64,000 nucleotides of DNA, taken from NCBI GenBank assembly GCA_039029395.1, contig JBCCGG010000033.1, forward strand, positions 1 through 64,000, given 5' to 3'. Below the pieces are notes generated by a model. The model did not search any database. It saw only the letters and a program-made list of their open reading frames with translations, and was not told the origin of the DNA. Positions 1 to 8,905 of this stretch are shown here, one piece after another (the stretch's first letter is position 1; each line of letters starts with the position of its first letter). A program made the position numbers and the translations under genes. Source of the stretch: JBCCGG01 sp039029395 (GTDB lineage: Bacteria > Pseudomonadota > Alphaproteobacteria > Kiloniellales > JAKSDN01).

Positions 1-123
1 GGCGGCCTGGTGACCGACTGGCGCGGTCAGACGCTCGGCCTGGAGGGCGCCACGGGCCGGGTCCTGGCGGCCGGCGACCCCAAGGTGCACGAGGCTGCGC
101 TGGCGCTACTTGCGCTCGATTAA
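1..123 (+). CDS. Histidinol-phosphatase / inositol monophosphatase family, C-terminal fragment
   Basis: Open from the window edge to a TAA at 121-123, giving the last 40 residues. The sequence reads GGLVTDWRGQTLGLEG followed by GRVLAAGDPKVHEAAL. This matches the C-terminal end of the Mg-dependent inositol monophosphatase fold, particularly the HisN-type histidinol-phosphatases of alphaproteobacteria, where a G-[GV]-[VL]-x-[TD]-W segment ends the catalytic core. The catalytic metal-binding motifs lie outside the window, so substrate (histidinol phosphate or inositol phosphate) cannot be decided here. It is followed at 95 bp by a co-directional transporter operon. Confidence 0.7.
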   Translation, partial: GGLVTDWRGQTLGLEGATGRVLAAGDPKVHEAALALLALD

Positions 124-217
124 AGCTTGGTTAGATCACGGGATTTCGACTTGCGCCCGCCGCGCCAAGGGCCTACTTGCCTGACATCCGGAACTCCAAC
201 CAAGGTGACTTGAGCGC

Positions 218-2071
218 ATGCTCTTTCGAACAGCAGCACCCTCGAAAACCTTGGCCGCACTCGGCCTCGCCCTCCTCCTTTCCGCCCCGACCAGCGCCAG
301 CCGCGCCCAAGACCAAGAGGTCACCAAGACCTGGGCCTTGGCCGAGTTCGGCGAGCCGCTCTATCAAGACGGCTTCGAGCACTGGCCCTACGCCAACCCG
401 AACGCGCCGAAAGGCGGGCGGGTTACGCTAGGCGCCTTCGGCTCTTACGACAGCCTCAATCCGATCATCCTGAAGGGCGAGTGGCCGAGGAGCATCGGAC
501 TGATCTCAGACAGCCTGATGGTCCCTTCCGCCGACGAGCTGTCGGTCGTCTATGGCCTCTTGGCGGAATCGGCCGAGTACCCGGACGACAAAAGCTGGAT
601 CATCTTCAACATGCGGCCCGAGGCGCGTTGGCACGACGGCACGCCGATCACCGCCGGCGACATCGCCTTTGGTTTCGAAATGATCCTCGAGCACGGCCGG
701 CCGTTCCTGAAGTCCTTCTACGAGGACGTGGAGAACGTAGAGGTGCTCGACGATCACCGGGTCAAGTTCAATTTCAAGACCCGCGACAACATGAAGCCGC
801 TGATCAAGGTCGCTGAGCTGAGCCCCCAACCCCGCCATTATTGGGAAAGCCGCGACATCTCGAAAACCACGCTGGAGCCGCTGCTGGGGAGCGGTGCCTA
901 CAGGATCAAGGCGTTGGATCCAGGCCGCACGATCACCTACGAGCGCGTCGACGACTATTGGGGCGCCGATCTGCCGATCAACCGTGGCCTCGATAACTTT
1001 GACGAGATTCGCTACGACTACTACCGGGATCTCGGCGTGATGTTCGAGGCCTTTAAGGCCGGTAAGATCGATTTCCGCGCGGAGAACAGCTCCAAGCGCT
1101 GGGCGTCGGGCTACAACATCAAGCCGGTCGAGCAGGGCGAGATCGTGCTGCGCGAGGTCAAGGACGAGTTGCCGGGCGGGATCCAGGCCTACTTCTTCAA
1201 TCTGCGCCGGCCCCAGTTCGAGGACGCCCGGGTGCGCGAAGCGCTGGGCCTGCTCTACGACTTCGAAGCCATTCGGCGCACGCTTCTCTTCAATCAGTAC
1301 TCGCGCGTCGAGAGCTACTTCCCCAACTCCGACTTCGGCGCTTCGGGCGCACCGACCCCGGAGGAGGTGGCGATCCTGGAGCCATTCGCCGATCAGCTTG
1401 CGCCTGAGGTGCTGAGCGAAGCTTGGCAACCCTCCAAGACCGACGGAAGCGGCCGAATTCGCGCCAACTTGCGCAAGGCGCTGGCGCTGCTGAAGGACGC
1501 CGGCTGGGTGGTCGAGGGCGGCAAGCTGGTCAACAGCGAGACCGGCGAGCCCTTCACCCTGGAGTTCTTGATGGTCTCGCCCGACATGGAGCGCCTGACC
1601 GCGCCCTTCGTCGCCAATCTGAAGCGCGCCGGGATCGAAGCCAGAATGAGAATCGTCGACAGCGCTCAGTACCAAGAGCGCATCGACGAGCGGGACTTCG
1701 ACGTCATCACGGTACGGCTCAATTTCTTTCCGCCGCCGGGCCCGGAGTTGCGCTCCTACTACGGCTCAGAGGCGGCCGACATCCGCGGCTCAGCGAACAT
1801 GGCGGGGATCAAGAACCCGGTCGCCGACGAGCTGATCGAGCAGATCGTCGCGTCCAAGGACCTGGAGACCCTGAAGGCGACCAACCGGGCGCTCGATCGG
1901 GTGTTGCTGTGGAACTACTATGTCATCCCGCAGTTCTATAACGACATTCACCGGCTGGCCTATCGCAACCGCTTCGGTTACCCGGACACCAATCCGCGGT
2001 ACAGCTACGGGTTCCCGGGCAGCTGGTGGATCGACCAGGCGCTAGAGAGCAAACTGGCGAAGCAGAACTGA
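218..2071 (+). CDS. YejA-like extracellular solute-binding protein, family 5 (copy 1)
   Basis: A 617-residue periplasmic binding protein of the SBP_bac_5 (peptide/opine/nickel) class. It has an N-terminal signal peptide (about residues 1-31) and the family signature RPEARWHDGTPITAGD at about residue 130. It most resembles YejA, the long oligopeptide/microcin C binding protein, and is followed by a second YejA paralogue and by yejB, yejE and yejF homologues. By eye the two binding proteins share about 60% of residues over their first 190 positions. The expected role is capture of oligopeptides or peptide-like compounds for the importer downstream. ATG start follows an AAGGTGAC purine-rich stretch. 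Confidence 0.9.
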   Translation: MLFRTAAPSKTLAALGLALLLSAPTSASRAQDQEVTKTWALAEFGEPLYQDGFEHWPYANPNAPKGGRVTLGAFGSYDSLNPIILKGEWPRSIGLISDSLMVPSADELSVVYGLLAESAEYPDDKSWIIFNMRPEARWHDGTPITAGDIAFGFEMILEHGRPFLKSFYEDVENVEVLDDHRVKFNFKTRDNMKPLIKVAELSPQPRHYWESRDISKTTLEPLLGSGAYRIKALDPGRTITYERVDDYWGADLPINRGLDNFDEIRYDYYRDLGVMFEAFKAGKIDFRAENSSKRWASGYNIKPVEQGEIVLREVKDELPGGIQAYFFNLRRPQFEDARVREALGLLYDFEAIRRTLLFNQYSRVESYFPNSDFGASGAPTPEEVAILEPFADQLAPEVLSEAWQPSKTDGSGRIRANLRKALALLKDAGWVVEGGKLVNSETGEPFTLEFLMVSPDMERLTAPFVANLKRAGIEARMRIVDSAQYQERIDERDFDVITVRLNFFPPPGPELRSYYGSEAADIRGSANMAGIKNPVADELIEQIVASKDLETLKATNRALDRVLLWNYYVIPQFYNDIHRLAYRNRFGYPDTNPRYSYGFPGSWWIDQALESKLAKQN

Positions 2072-2090
2072 CCGGGACGCCGGTCGTGGG

Positions 2091-2106
2091 TTAACGATCT
2101 CTTAAC
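2091..2106. promoter_or_regulatory. CtrA-like binding site (TTAA-N7-TTAAC)
   Basis: TTAA at 2091-2094, seven bases, then TTAAC at 2102-2106. This is an exact match to the consensus of the alphaproteobacterial cell-cycle regulator CtrA. It lies 87 bp before the GTG start of the second binding-protein gene, in the 121-bp gap between the tandem yejA copies. It could give the second copy and the permease genes their own promoter. Chance occurrence in a GC-rich genome is low but not negligible. Confidence 0.4.
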
Positions 2107-2192
2107 CAGTCAGGCCGCCAGGTAGTTCCAAGGGCCGTCAAGGACAACAGCGTGGGCAGGACGATCATCTTCATGACAGCGGAGCGGCGCTC

Positions 2193-4037
2193 GTGAGCGG
2201 GCGCCGGGTGTTGGCGCGGGCGGCGGCTGCCGGCCTCCTGGCGATCGGGCTGGCCCTGCCCGCGGCCCGGGCCGAAGAGCACACGATCACCAAGACCTGG
2301 TCCATGGCCGAGTTCGGCGAGCCGCTCTACAAGGACGGCATCGAGCACTGGCCCTACGTCAATCCGGACGCGCCCAAGGGCGGCAAGGTCACGCTCGGCG
2401 CCTACGGTTCCTTCGACAGCTTCAACACGGTCATCCTCAAAGGTGAGTTCCCGTCGTCGATCGGTCTGATTTACGACGGCCTGATGACCTCCTCCGGCGA
2501 CGAGCTGATGAGCGCCTATGGCCTGATCGCGGAGTCGGCCGAGTTTCCGGAGGACAAGAGCTGGATCATCTTCAACCTGCGGCCCGAGGCGCGCTACAGC
2601 GACGGGGTGCCGATCACCGCCCACGATTTCAAGTACGGCTTCGACGTGCTGAAAGAACACGGCCGGCCCTTGCTGCGGTCTTTCCTCGAAGACATCGAGA
2701 GCGCCGAGGTGCTCTCGGACCACCGCATCAAGTACAACATGAAGACCCGTCATTCCATGAAGCCGCTGATGATGGTGTCGGGTTTCTCGCCCATGCCGCG
2801 CCACTTTTGGGGTGACAACCACGACGTCACCAAGACCACGCTGGACCCGCCGCCCTCGAGCGGCGCCTATCGGATCAAGACGGTCGATCCAGGCCGCTCG
2901 ATCACCTACGAGCGCATCAAGGACTACTGGGGCGCCGACCTGCCGGTCAACCGCGGGCTCAACAACTTCGATGAAATTCGCTATGAGCACTACCTGGACC
3001 AGACAGTCATGTTCGAGGCCTTCAAGGCCGGGCAAATCGACTATCGCGGCGAGAATTCCGCCAAACGCTGGAAGACCGGCTACGAGCTTCCGGCGGTCCA
3101 GGAGAAGCGAATCATCCTAGCCAACGAGCCCAGTGAAGTGCCCCAAGGCGCGCACGCTTTCTTCTTCAATCTGCGCCGGCCACACTTTGAAGATGCGCGG
3201 GTCCGTCAGGCGATCGGCTACCTCTACGATTTCGAGGCGATGCAGCGCACGCTGCTTTTCGGCGAGTACCAGCGTGTGGGTAGCTATTTCCCGAATTCGG
3301 ACTACGGCGCTTCGGGTCCACCGACTCCCGAGGAGCTGGAAGTTCTCGAGTCCTATCGGGATGAGCTGCCACCGGAAGTCTTCACCGAGGCCTTCCAGCC
3401 CCCCAAAACAGACGGCAGCGGACGCATCCGCGCAAATCTGCGCAAGGCCATGGCGCTTTTCCGAGAGGCCGGCTGGACCTTGAATAACGGCAAGCTGGTC
3501 AACGAAGATAGCGGCGAGCAGATGAAGCTCGAGATCTTGACCGGCAGCCCGGAGACCAAGCGCCTCACCCTGCCTTTCATCGAGAATCTGCGGCGCGCTG
3601 GCATCGACGCCTCCTTGCGCCTGGTCGAGCCGGCCCAATGGCGCAGCCGGATCGAGCAGTACGACTTCGATGTCTATTCCGCGCGCAATAACTTCTTTCC
3701 GCCACCCGGGACGGAGCTGCGCATCTACTTCGGCAGCGAGGTCGAGGGCAATCCGGGCACCGGCAACCGCATGGGCTACTCCAACCCGGTGGCCGACGCG
3801 CTGATCGACCAGATCATCGGCGCCAAGGACTTGGCAACCCTCAAGGCAACCACCCGCGCGCTTGATCGAGTGCTCTTGTGGAACTTCAACATCATACCCC
3901 AGTACTATCCCGACGAAAGCTGGTTCGCCTATTGGAACAAGTTCGGCCGGCCCGAGCGGCGCCCGCGCTATTCGATCGGCTTCCCGGCCACCTGGTGGCT
4001 CGATGAAAAGCTCGAGGCGGAGCTGGCGCGGAAATGA
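2193..4037 (+). CDS. YejA-like extracellular solute-binding protein, family 5 (copy 2)
   Basis: A 614-residue paralogue of the preceding protein, with signal peptide (residues 1-27, cleavage near ARAEE) and the same family 5 motif, here RPEARYSDGVPITAHD. The start is GTG: the upstream ATG at 2173 is out of frame, and the GTG gives an arginine-rich n-region plus a clean hydrophobic core. The gene lies 41 bp before yejB, so it is probably the principal binding protein of this importer. Copy 1 may widen ligand range or be a recent duplication kept for another peptide class. Confidence 0.9.
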   Translation: MSGRRVLARAAAAGLLAIGLALPAARAEEHTITKTWSMAEFGEPLYKDGIEHWPYVNPDAPKGGKVTLGAYGSFDSFNTVILKGEFPSSIGLIYDGLMTSSGDELMSAYGLIAESAEFPEDKSWIIFNLRPEARYSDGVPITAHDFKYGFDVLKEHGRPLLRSFLEDIESAEVLSDHRIKYNMKTRHSMKPLMMVSGFSPMPRHFWGDNHDVTKTTLDPPPSSGAYRIKTVDPGRSITYERIKDYWGADLPVNRGLNNFDEIRYEHYLDQTVMFEAFKAGQIDYRGENSAKRWKTGYELPAVQEKRIILANEPSEVPQGAHAFFFNLRRPHFEDARVRQAIGYLYDFEAMQRTLLFGEYQRVGSYFPNSDYGASGPPTPEELEVLESYRDELPPEVFTEAFQPPKTDGSGRIRANLRKAMALFREAGWTLNNGKLVNEDSGEQMKLEILTGSPETKRLTLPFIENLRRAGIDASLRLVEPAQWRSRIEQYDFDVYSARNNFFPPPGTELRIYFGSEVEGNPGTGNRMGYSNPVADALIDQIIGAKDLATLKATTRALDRVLLWNFNIIPQYYPDESWFAYWNKFGRPERRPRYSIGFPATWWLDEKLEAELARK

Positions 4038-4078
4038 GCCTCGGCCCGCCCCACACGCGCGACAGTTAACCGACGCCC

Positions 4079-5188
4079 ATGCTCGCCTACATCATCCGCC
4101 GCCTGCTCCTGATCGTGCCGACCCTGCTCGGCATCATGATCCTGAACTTCTTGATCGTGCAGCTTGCGCCCGGCGGACCGGTCGAGCAGATGCTGGCCCA
4201 GCTTCAGGGCGAGGCGGTCGAGGCGACCGCGCGCGTGAGCGGTGGCGGCGGCGACATCCAAGGCGGCCAGCAGCAGGCCGAGGTGGGCGGCTCCCCGACC
4301 ACCAGCAAGTATCGTGGCGCCCAGGGGCTGCACCCCGACGTGATCGCCGAGATCGAGGAGATGTTCGGCTTCGATAAGCCGATGCACGAACGCTTCCTGC
4401 TGATGATGGGCAACTACGTTCAGTTCGACTTCGGTGACAGCTATTTTCGGGACCAAAGGGTCGTCGACCTGGTGATCGACAAGCTGCCGGTGTCGATCTC
4501 GATTGGTTTGTGGACCACGCTTCTGACCTACCTCATCTCGATCCCCTTGGGCATTCGAAAGGCCGTGCGGGACGGCAGCCAATTCGACGTCTGGACCAGC
4601 GGCGTGATCATCGTTGGCAATGCCGTGCCGGGTTTCCTCTTTGCCATCCTACTGATCGTGCTGTTTGCCGGCGGCAGCTATTTCGACTGGTTCCCCTTGC
4701 GCGGCCTGGTGTCTGAGAACTGGGACGAGCTTTCCTGGCCGAACAAGATTGCGGATTACTTTTGGCATATCACCTTGCCGATCCTAGCCCTCGTGATCAG
4801 CGGTTTCGCAACGCTGACCATGCTGACCAAGAACTCCTTTCTTGATCAGATCAATCAGCAATACGTCGTCACCGCGCGCGCCAAGGGTCTGACCGAGAGC
4901 CGCGTGCTCTACGGCCACGTCTTCCGCAACGCCATGCTGATCGTGATCGCCGGCTTCCCGAGCGCCTTCATTGGCATCCTGTTCACCGGCGCGCTCCTGA
5001 TCGAGGTGATCTTTTCGCTCGACGGACTGGGCCTGTTGGGCTTCGAGGCGGTGATCAACCGGGACTATCCGGTGATGTTCGGCACGCTCTACGTCTTCGC
5101 GCTGCTTGGCTTACTGATGAACCTTCTGGGCGACGTCATGTACACCATCATCGATCCCCGGATCGATTTCGAGAGCCGCGAGGTCTAG
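4079..5188 (+). CDS. yejB: YejB-like ABC transporter inner-membrane permease
   Basis: A 369-residue permease of the DppB/OppB class. It starts with MLAYIIRRLLLIVPTLLGI, typical of the first helix of this family, and has about six transmembrane helices. The binding-protein-dependent transport signature around ARAKGLTESRVLYGHVFRNA is the EAA loop that docks on the ATPase. A hydrophilic insert (about residues 45-85, rich in Gly/Gln) between the first helix and the core is characteristic of YejB compared with shorter DppB proteins. It forms the channel with YejE; stop and next start are 3 bp apart. Confidence 0.93.
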   Translation: MLAYIIRRLLLIVPTLLGIMILNFLIVQLAPGGPVEQMLAQLQGEAVEATARVSGGGGDIQGGQQQAEVGGSPTTSKYRGAQGLHPDVIAEIEEMFGFDKPMHERFLLMMGNYVQFDFGDSYFRDQRVVDLVIDKLPVSISIGLWTTLLTYLISIPLGIRKAVRDGSQFDVWTSGVIIVGNAVPGFLFAILLIVLFAGGSYFDWFPLRGLVSENWDELSWPNKIADYFWHITLPILALVISGFATLTMLTKNSFLDQINQQYVVTARAKGLTESRVLYGHVFRNAMLIVIAGFPSAFIGILFTGALLIEVIFSLDGLGLLGFEAVINRDYPVMFGTLYVFALLGLLMNLLGDVMYTIIDPRIDFESREV

Positions 5189-5191
5189 GCA

Positions 5192-6334
5192 ATGGCGACG
5201 GAAACCGCCTCCCGCCACGACCGTTTCCTCGGCTTCAATGTGACTCCGATGGCCCGTCGTCGGCTACGCAACTTCCGCGCCAACAGGCGGGGCTTCTGGT
5301 CGCTTTGGATTTTCCTGTTTCTTTTCATCATTAGCCTGTTCGCCGAGTTCATCGCAAACGACAAGCCGCTCCTGATCTACTACGATGGCGGCTTCTTCGT
5401 GCCGGTACTGGTGAGCTATCCTGAAACTGATTTCGGCGGCGAGTTCGAGCTTGAGGCCGACTACACCGACCCCTTTGTCCAGGAGTTGATCGAGGAGAAG
5501 GGCTGGATCGTCTGGCCACTGATTCCCTACGGCAATCGCACGGTTGCCTGGGACCTGCCGGTCCCGGCCCCCTCACCGCCCGACGCCGAGCATTGGCTGG
5601 GCACCGACGACCAGGCGCGCGACGTTACGGCGAGATTGATCTACGGCTTCCGCATCTCCGTGTTGTTCGGGCTCGTTTTGACCGGCCTCAGCTCGATCAT
5701 CGGTGTGACCGCCGGCGCGATCCAAGGTTATCTAGGCGGCTGGACGGATCTTCTGTTTCAGCGCTTTATCGAGATCTGGTCCAGCTTGCCCCTGTTGTTC
5801 CTGCTGATCATTCTGGCCAGCGTCGTCGAACCCAATTTCTGGTGGCTGCTCGGCATCATGCTTCTGTTCAGCTGGATGGCATTGGTCGGCGTCGTGCGCG
5901 CGGAGTTCCTGCGGGTGCGCAATTTCGATTACGTGCGCGCGGCGCGCGCGCTGGGTGTCAGCAATCCGGTTATCATGGTCCGTCACGCCCTGCCCAACGC
6001 CATGGTCGCGACGCTTACCTTTCTGCCCTTCATCATGTCAGGTTCGATCACCACCTTGACCGCGCTCGACTTCCTAGGCTTTGGCCTGCCGCCGGGCTCG
6101 GCCTCGCTGGGCGAGCTCTTGGCCCAAGGCAAGGCCAACCTGCAGGCGCCGTGGCTGGGCCTCACGGCCTTCTTCGTAATCGCGATCATGCTGAGCCTGC
6201 TCATATTCATCGGCGAGGCGGCGCGCGACGCCTTCGACCCGCGCAAGCTCTTTTCCGGTGCCGCGGCCGCCGAGGACGCGGTCGAGGAGATGGCCCAGAC
6301 GGCGCCGCCCAGCATGCAAGGGGCTGGCCGATGA
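5192..6334 (+). CDS. yejE: YejE-like ABC transporter inner-membrane permease
   Basis: A 380-residue DppC/OppC-class permease. The N-terminal cytoplasmic segment and first helix (residues about 28-52) precede a periplasmic loop, then the core with EAA loop RNFDYVRAARALGVSNPVIM. The large first periplasmic loop (residues about 53-135) is typical of YejE. The C-terminus overlaps the following ATPase gene by the ATGA tetranucleotide, indicating translational coupling. Confidence 0.93.
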   Translation: MATETASRHDRFLGFNVTPMARRRLRNFRANRRGFWSLWIFLFLFIISLFAEFIANDKPLLIYYDGGFFVPVLVSYPETDFGGEFELEADYTDPFVQELIEEKGWIVWPLIPYGNRTVAWDLPVPAPSPPDAEHWLGTDDQARDVTARLIYGFRISVLFGLVLTGLSSIIGVTAGAIQGYLGGWTDLLFQRFIEIWSSLPLLFLLIILASVVEPNFWWLLGIMLLFSWMALVGVVRAEFLRVRNFDYVRAARALGVSNPVIMVRHALPNAMVATLTFLPFIMSGSITTLTALDFLGFGLPPGSASLGELLAQGKANLQAPWLGLTAFFVIAIMLSLLIFIGEAARDAFDPRKLFSGAAAAEDAVEEMAQTAPPSMQGAGR

Positions 6335-7962
6335 GCGAGGCCCTGCTCCAGGTGCGCAATCTCGGCGTCAGCTTCCACCAGGCCGGCGCCGCGGTCGATG
6401 CGGTCAAGGGCGTTTCCTTCGACATCGAGAAGGGACAGACCACAGCCCTGGTCGGTGAAAGCGGCTCGGGCAAATCGGTGAGCGCCCTTTCCGTGCTGCA
6501 GCTACTGCCCTATCCCCTGGCGCGCCACGGCGCCGGCAGCTCGATCCGCTTCCGCGGCGAGGAGCTGGTCGGCGCCGGCGAGCAAAAGCTGCGCGAAGTC
6601 CGCGGCAACGAGATCGCGATGATCTTCCAGGAGCCCATGACCTCGCTGAACCCGCTGCACCGGGTCGAAAAGCAGATCAACGAGACTCTGCTGCTGCACA
6701 AGGGCCTGAGCGGCAATGCCGCGCGCAAACGCACCTTGGAGCTGCTCGACCTTGTCGGCATTCAGGAGCCGGAAAAACGCCTCTCCGCCTTCCCGCACGA
6801 GCTGTCGGGCGGTCAGCGCCAGCGGGTCATGATCGCCATGGCGCTCGCCAATGAGCCCGACCTTCTGATCGCCGACGAGCCGACCACGGCGCTCGACGTG
6901 ACGATCCAAGCGCAGATCCTCAAGTTGCTCAAGGAGCTCCAGCAAGGCCTCGGCATGGCCATGCTGCTGATCACCCACGATTTGGGCATCGTGCGCAAGA
7001 TGGCCGACCAGGTCTCGGTCATGACCAAGGGCGAGATCGTCGAGCAAGGCGCCGCCGCCGAGGTCTTCGACCGGCCCCAGCACCCCTACACCCAAAAGCT
7101 GCTGGCCGCCGAGCCGAGCGGCCAGCCAGTCCAGGCGCCGGCCGACGCGCCGGTCGTCATGGAGGGCGACGACCTTAAGGTCTACTTTCCGATCAAGGCC
7201 GGGGTGCTCAAGCGCACCGTCGACCACGTCAAGGCGGTCGACGGCATCTCGCTCGCCGTGCGCGAGGGCCACACGCTGGGCGTGGTTGGCGAGAGCGGCT
7301 CGGGCAAAACCACGCTGGGTCTGGCCCTACTGCGGCTGATCTCCAGCGACGGTCCGATCCGATTCAAGGGTGCCGCGATCCAGGGGCTCAAGTCCAAGGC
7401 CCTTCGTCCGCTCCGGCGCGAGATGCAGATCGTGTTTCAGGACCCCTATGGCTCGCTCAGCCCGCGGCTCTCGATCGGCCAGATCGTCGAGGAAGGCCTC
7501 AAGGTGCACGAGCTGGGCGGCTCGTCGGCCGAGCGCGAGAAGCTGATCGTTGCCGCCTTGGAAGAGGTCGGCCTCGACCCGGAGAGCCGCTACCGCTATC
7601 CCCACGAGTTTTCCGGCGGTCAGCGCCAGCGCATCGCGATCGCCCGCGCCATGGTGCTGAAGCCCCGCTTCGTGGTGCTCGACGAGCCGACTTCGGCGCT
7701 CGACATGTCGGTCCAAGCTCAGATCGTCGACCTGCTGCGCGATCTGCAGACCCGCCACAAGCTGGCCTATCTGTTCATCAGCCACGACCTCAAGGTGGTG
7801 CGCGCCCTTGCCGACGAGGTCATCGTCATGAAGGACGGCCGGGTCATGGAGCAGGGCCGCTCCGAGCAGATCTTCGATGCGCCGGCCACGGCCTACACCC
7901 AGGCTCTGATGAAAGCCGCCTTCGAGCTGGAAGCCGTTGAAAGCGGCGTGGTCTCCATGTAA
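6331..7962 (+). CDS. yejF: YejF-like ABC transporter ATPase with two fused nucleotide-binding domains
   Basis: 543 residues containing two complete ATPase domains. Domain 1 has Walker A GESGSGKSVSALSV, signature LSGGQRQRVMIA and Walker B LLIADEPTTALD. Domain 2 has GESGSGKTTLGLAL, FSGGQRQRIAIARA and FVVLDEPTSALD. The oligopeptide-transporter C-terminal extension (HPYTQKLLAAEPSG) follows domain 1. The frame stays open far upstream, but the ATG at 6331 that overlaps the yejE stop fits family length and the MSEALLQVRNLGVSF start. It energises the YejABE importer. Confidence 0.95.
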   Translation: MSEALLQVRNLGVSFHQAGAAVDAVKGVSFDIEKGQTTALVGESGSGKSVSALSVLQLLPYPLARHGAGSSIRFRGEELVGAGEQKLREVRGNEIAMIFQEPMTSLNPLHRVEKQINETLLLHKGLSGNAARKRTLELLDLVGIQEPEKRLSAFPHELSGGQRQRVMIAMALANEPDLLIADEPTTALDVTIQAQILKLLKELQQGLGMAMLLITHDLGIVRKMADQVSVMTKGEIVEQGAAAEVFDRPQHPYTQKLLAAEPSGQPVQAPADAPVVMEGDDLKVYFPIKAGVLKRTVDHVKAVDGISLAVREGHTLGVVGESGSGKTTLGLALLRLISSDGPIRFKGAAIQGLKSKALRPLRREMQIVFQDPYGSLSPRLSIGQIVEEGLKVHELGGSSAEREKLIVAALEEVGLDPESRYRYPHEFSGGQRQRIAIARAMVLKPRFVVLDEPTSALDMSVQAQIVDLLRDLQTRHKLAYLFISHDLKVVRALADEVIVMKDGRVMEQGRSEQIFDAPATAYTQALMKAAFELEAVESGVVSM

Positions 7963-7975
7963 GCAGGTTGCCGTC

Positions 7976-8905
7976 ATGGCACTGCTTTTCCAATCCAAGG
8001 ACGACCGGGCCGAGCCCTGGGTCGCCGCCCTGCGCCACTACGGGCCTGAGCTCGATGTGCGTATCTGGCCCGACGCGGGCGATTTGGCCGAAATCGACTA
8101 TGCGCTGGTCTGGAAGCCGCCGCGCGGCCTGCTCAAGACTTTCCCGAGCCTCAAGGTGATCTTCTCGATCGGCGCCGGCATCGACCATTTGGCCTCCGAC
8201 CCGGAGCTGCCGCGCCACCTGCCGGTGGTGCGCATGGTCGAGCCCGGGCTGACCGCCGGCATGACCGAGTACGTGGTCTTCAATGTGCTGGCCCATCACC
8301 GGCGGCTGCTCGACGTCCAAGCCCTCCAGCGCGCCACGGACTGGGACATGCTGGAGGTGCCGATCGCACCCCAGCGCAGCGTCGGCATCCTGGGCCTAGG
8401 CGTGCTCGGCAGCGAAGCGGCGCGCGCCCTGGTCGCGCTCGGATTCAAGGTGGCCGGTTGGAGCCGCTCGCCCAAGTCGGTCGACGGCGTCGAAAGCTTT
8501 CACGGGGCCGACGGCCTGAAGCCCTTTCTGGCGCGCAGCGAGATCGTCGCCTGCCTGCTGCCGCTGACCGAGGAGACCAACGGCGTGCTGAACGCCGATG
8601 CCTTCGCCGCTATGCCCCGCGGCGCCGGGGTGATCAACGCCGGCCGGGGCGCCCATTTGGTCGAGGACGATCTCCTGGCGGCGCTCGAATCCGGCCAGGT
8701 GGGCGCGGCCTATCTGGACGTCTACAGCCAAGAACCTCTGCCGCCCGAGCACCCCTTCTGGTCCCATCCCCGGGTCCTCATGACGCCCCACATCGCTTCG
8801 ATCACCGTGCCCGACAGTGCCGCCAAGACCGTGGTCGAGGGCATCCGGCGCTTCGAGGCCGGCAAAGCGTTGGACAACGTGGTCGACCTGGACCACGGCT
8901 ACTGA
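7976..8905 (+). CDS. ghrA: Glyoxylate/hydroxypyruvate reductase A-like 2-hydroxyacid dehydrogenase
   Basis: 309 residues of the D-isomer 2-hydroxyacid dehydrogenase family, GhrA (YcdW) branch. The Rossmann motif GILGLGVLGSEAARALVALG binds NAD(P)H. The catalytic Arg is in NAGRGAHLVEDDLL and the catalytic His in TPHIASITVP. It reduces glyoxylate/hydroxypyruvate or related 2-oxo acids. The ATG at 7976 is preferred over an upstream TTG at 7937 because it gives the canonical MALLFQSKDD start. It begins 13 bp after yejF, so it is probably in the same transcript. It ends immediately next to the convergent LysR gene. Confidence 0.88.
   Translation: MALLFQSKDDRAEPWVAALRHYGPELDVRIWPDAGDLAEIDYALVWKPPRGLLKTFPSLKVIFSIGAGIDHLASDPELPRHLPVVRMVEPGLTAGMTEYVVFNVLAHHRRLLDVQALQRATDWDMLEVPIAPQRSVGILGLGVLGSEAARALVALGFKVAGWSRSPKSVDGVESFHGADGLKPFLARSEIVACLLPLTEETNGVLNADAFAAMPRGAGVINAGRGAHLVEDDLLAALESGQVGAAYLDVYSQEPLPPEHPFWSHPRVLMTPHIASITVPDSAAKTVVEGIRRFEAGKALDNVVDLDHGY

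Noticed and set aside
5593..6330. Upstream extension of the yejF frame
   Set aside because: It overlaps yejE in another frame and carries no ABC domain sequence; the ATGA-coupled start at 6331 gives the right length.
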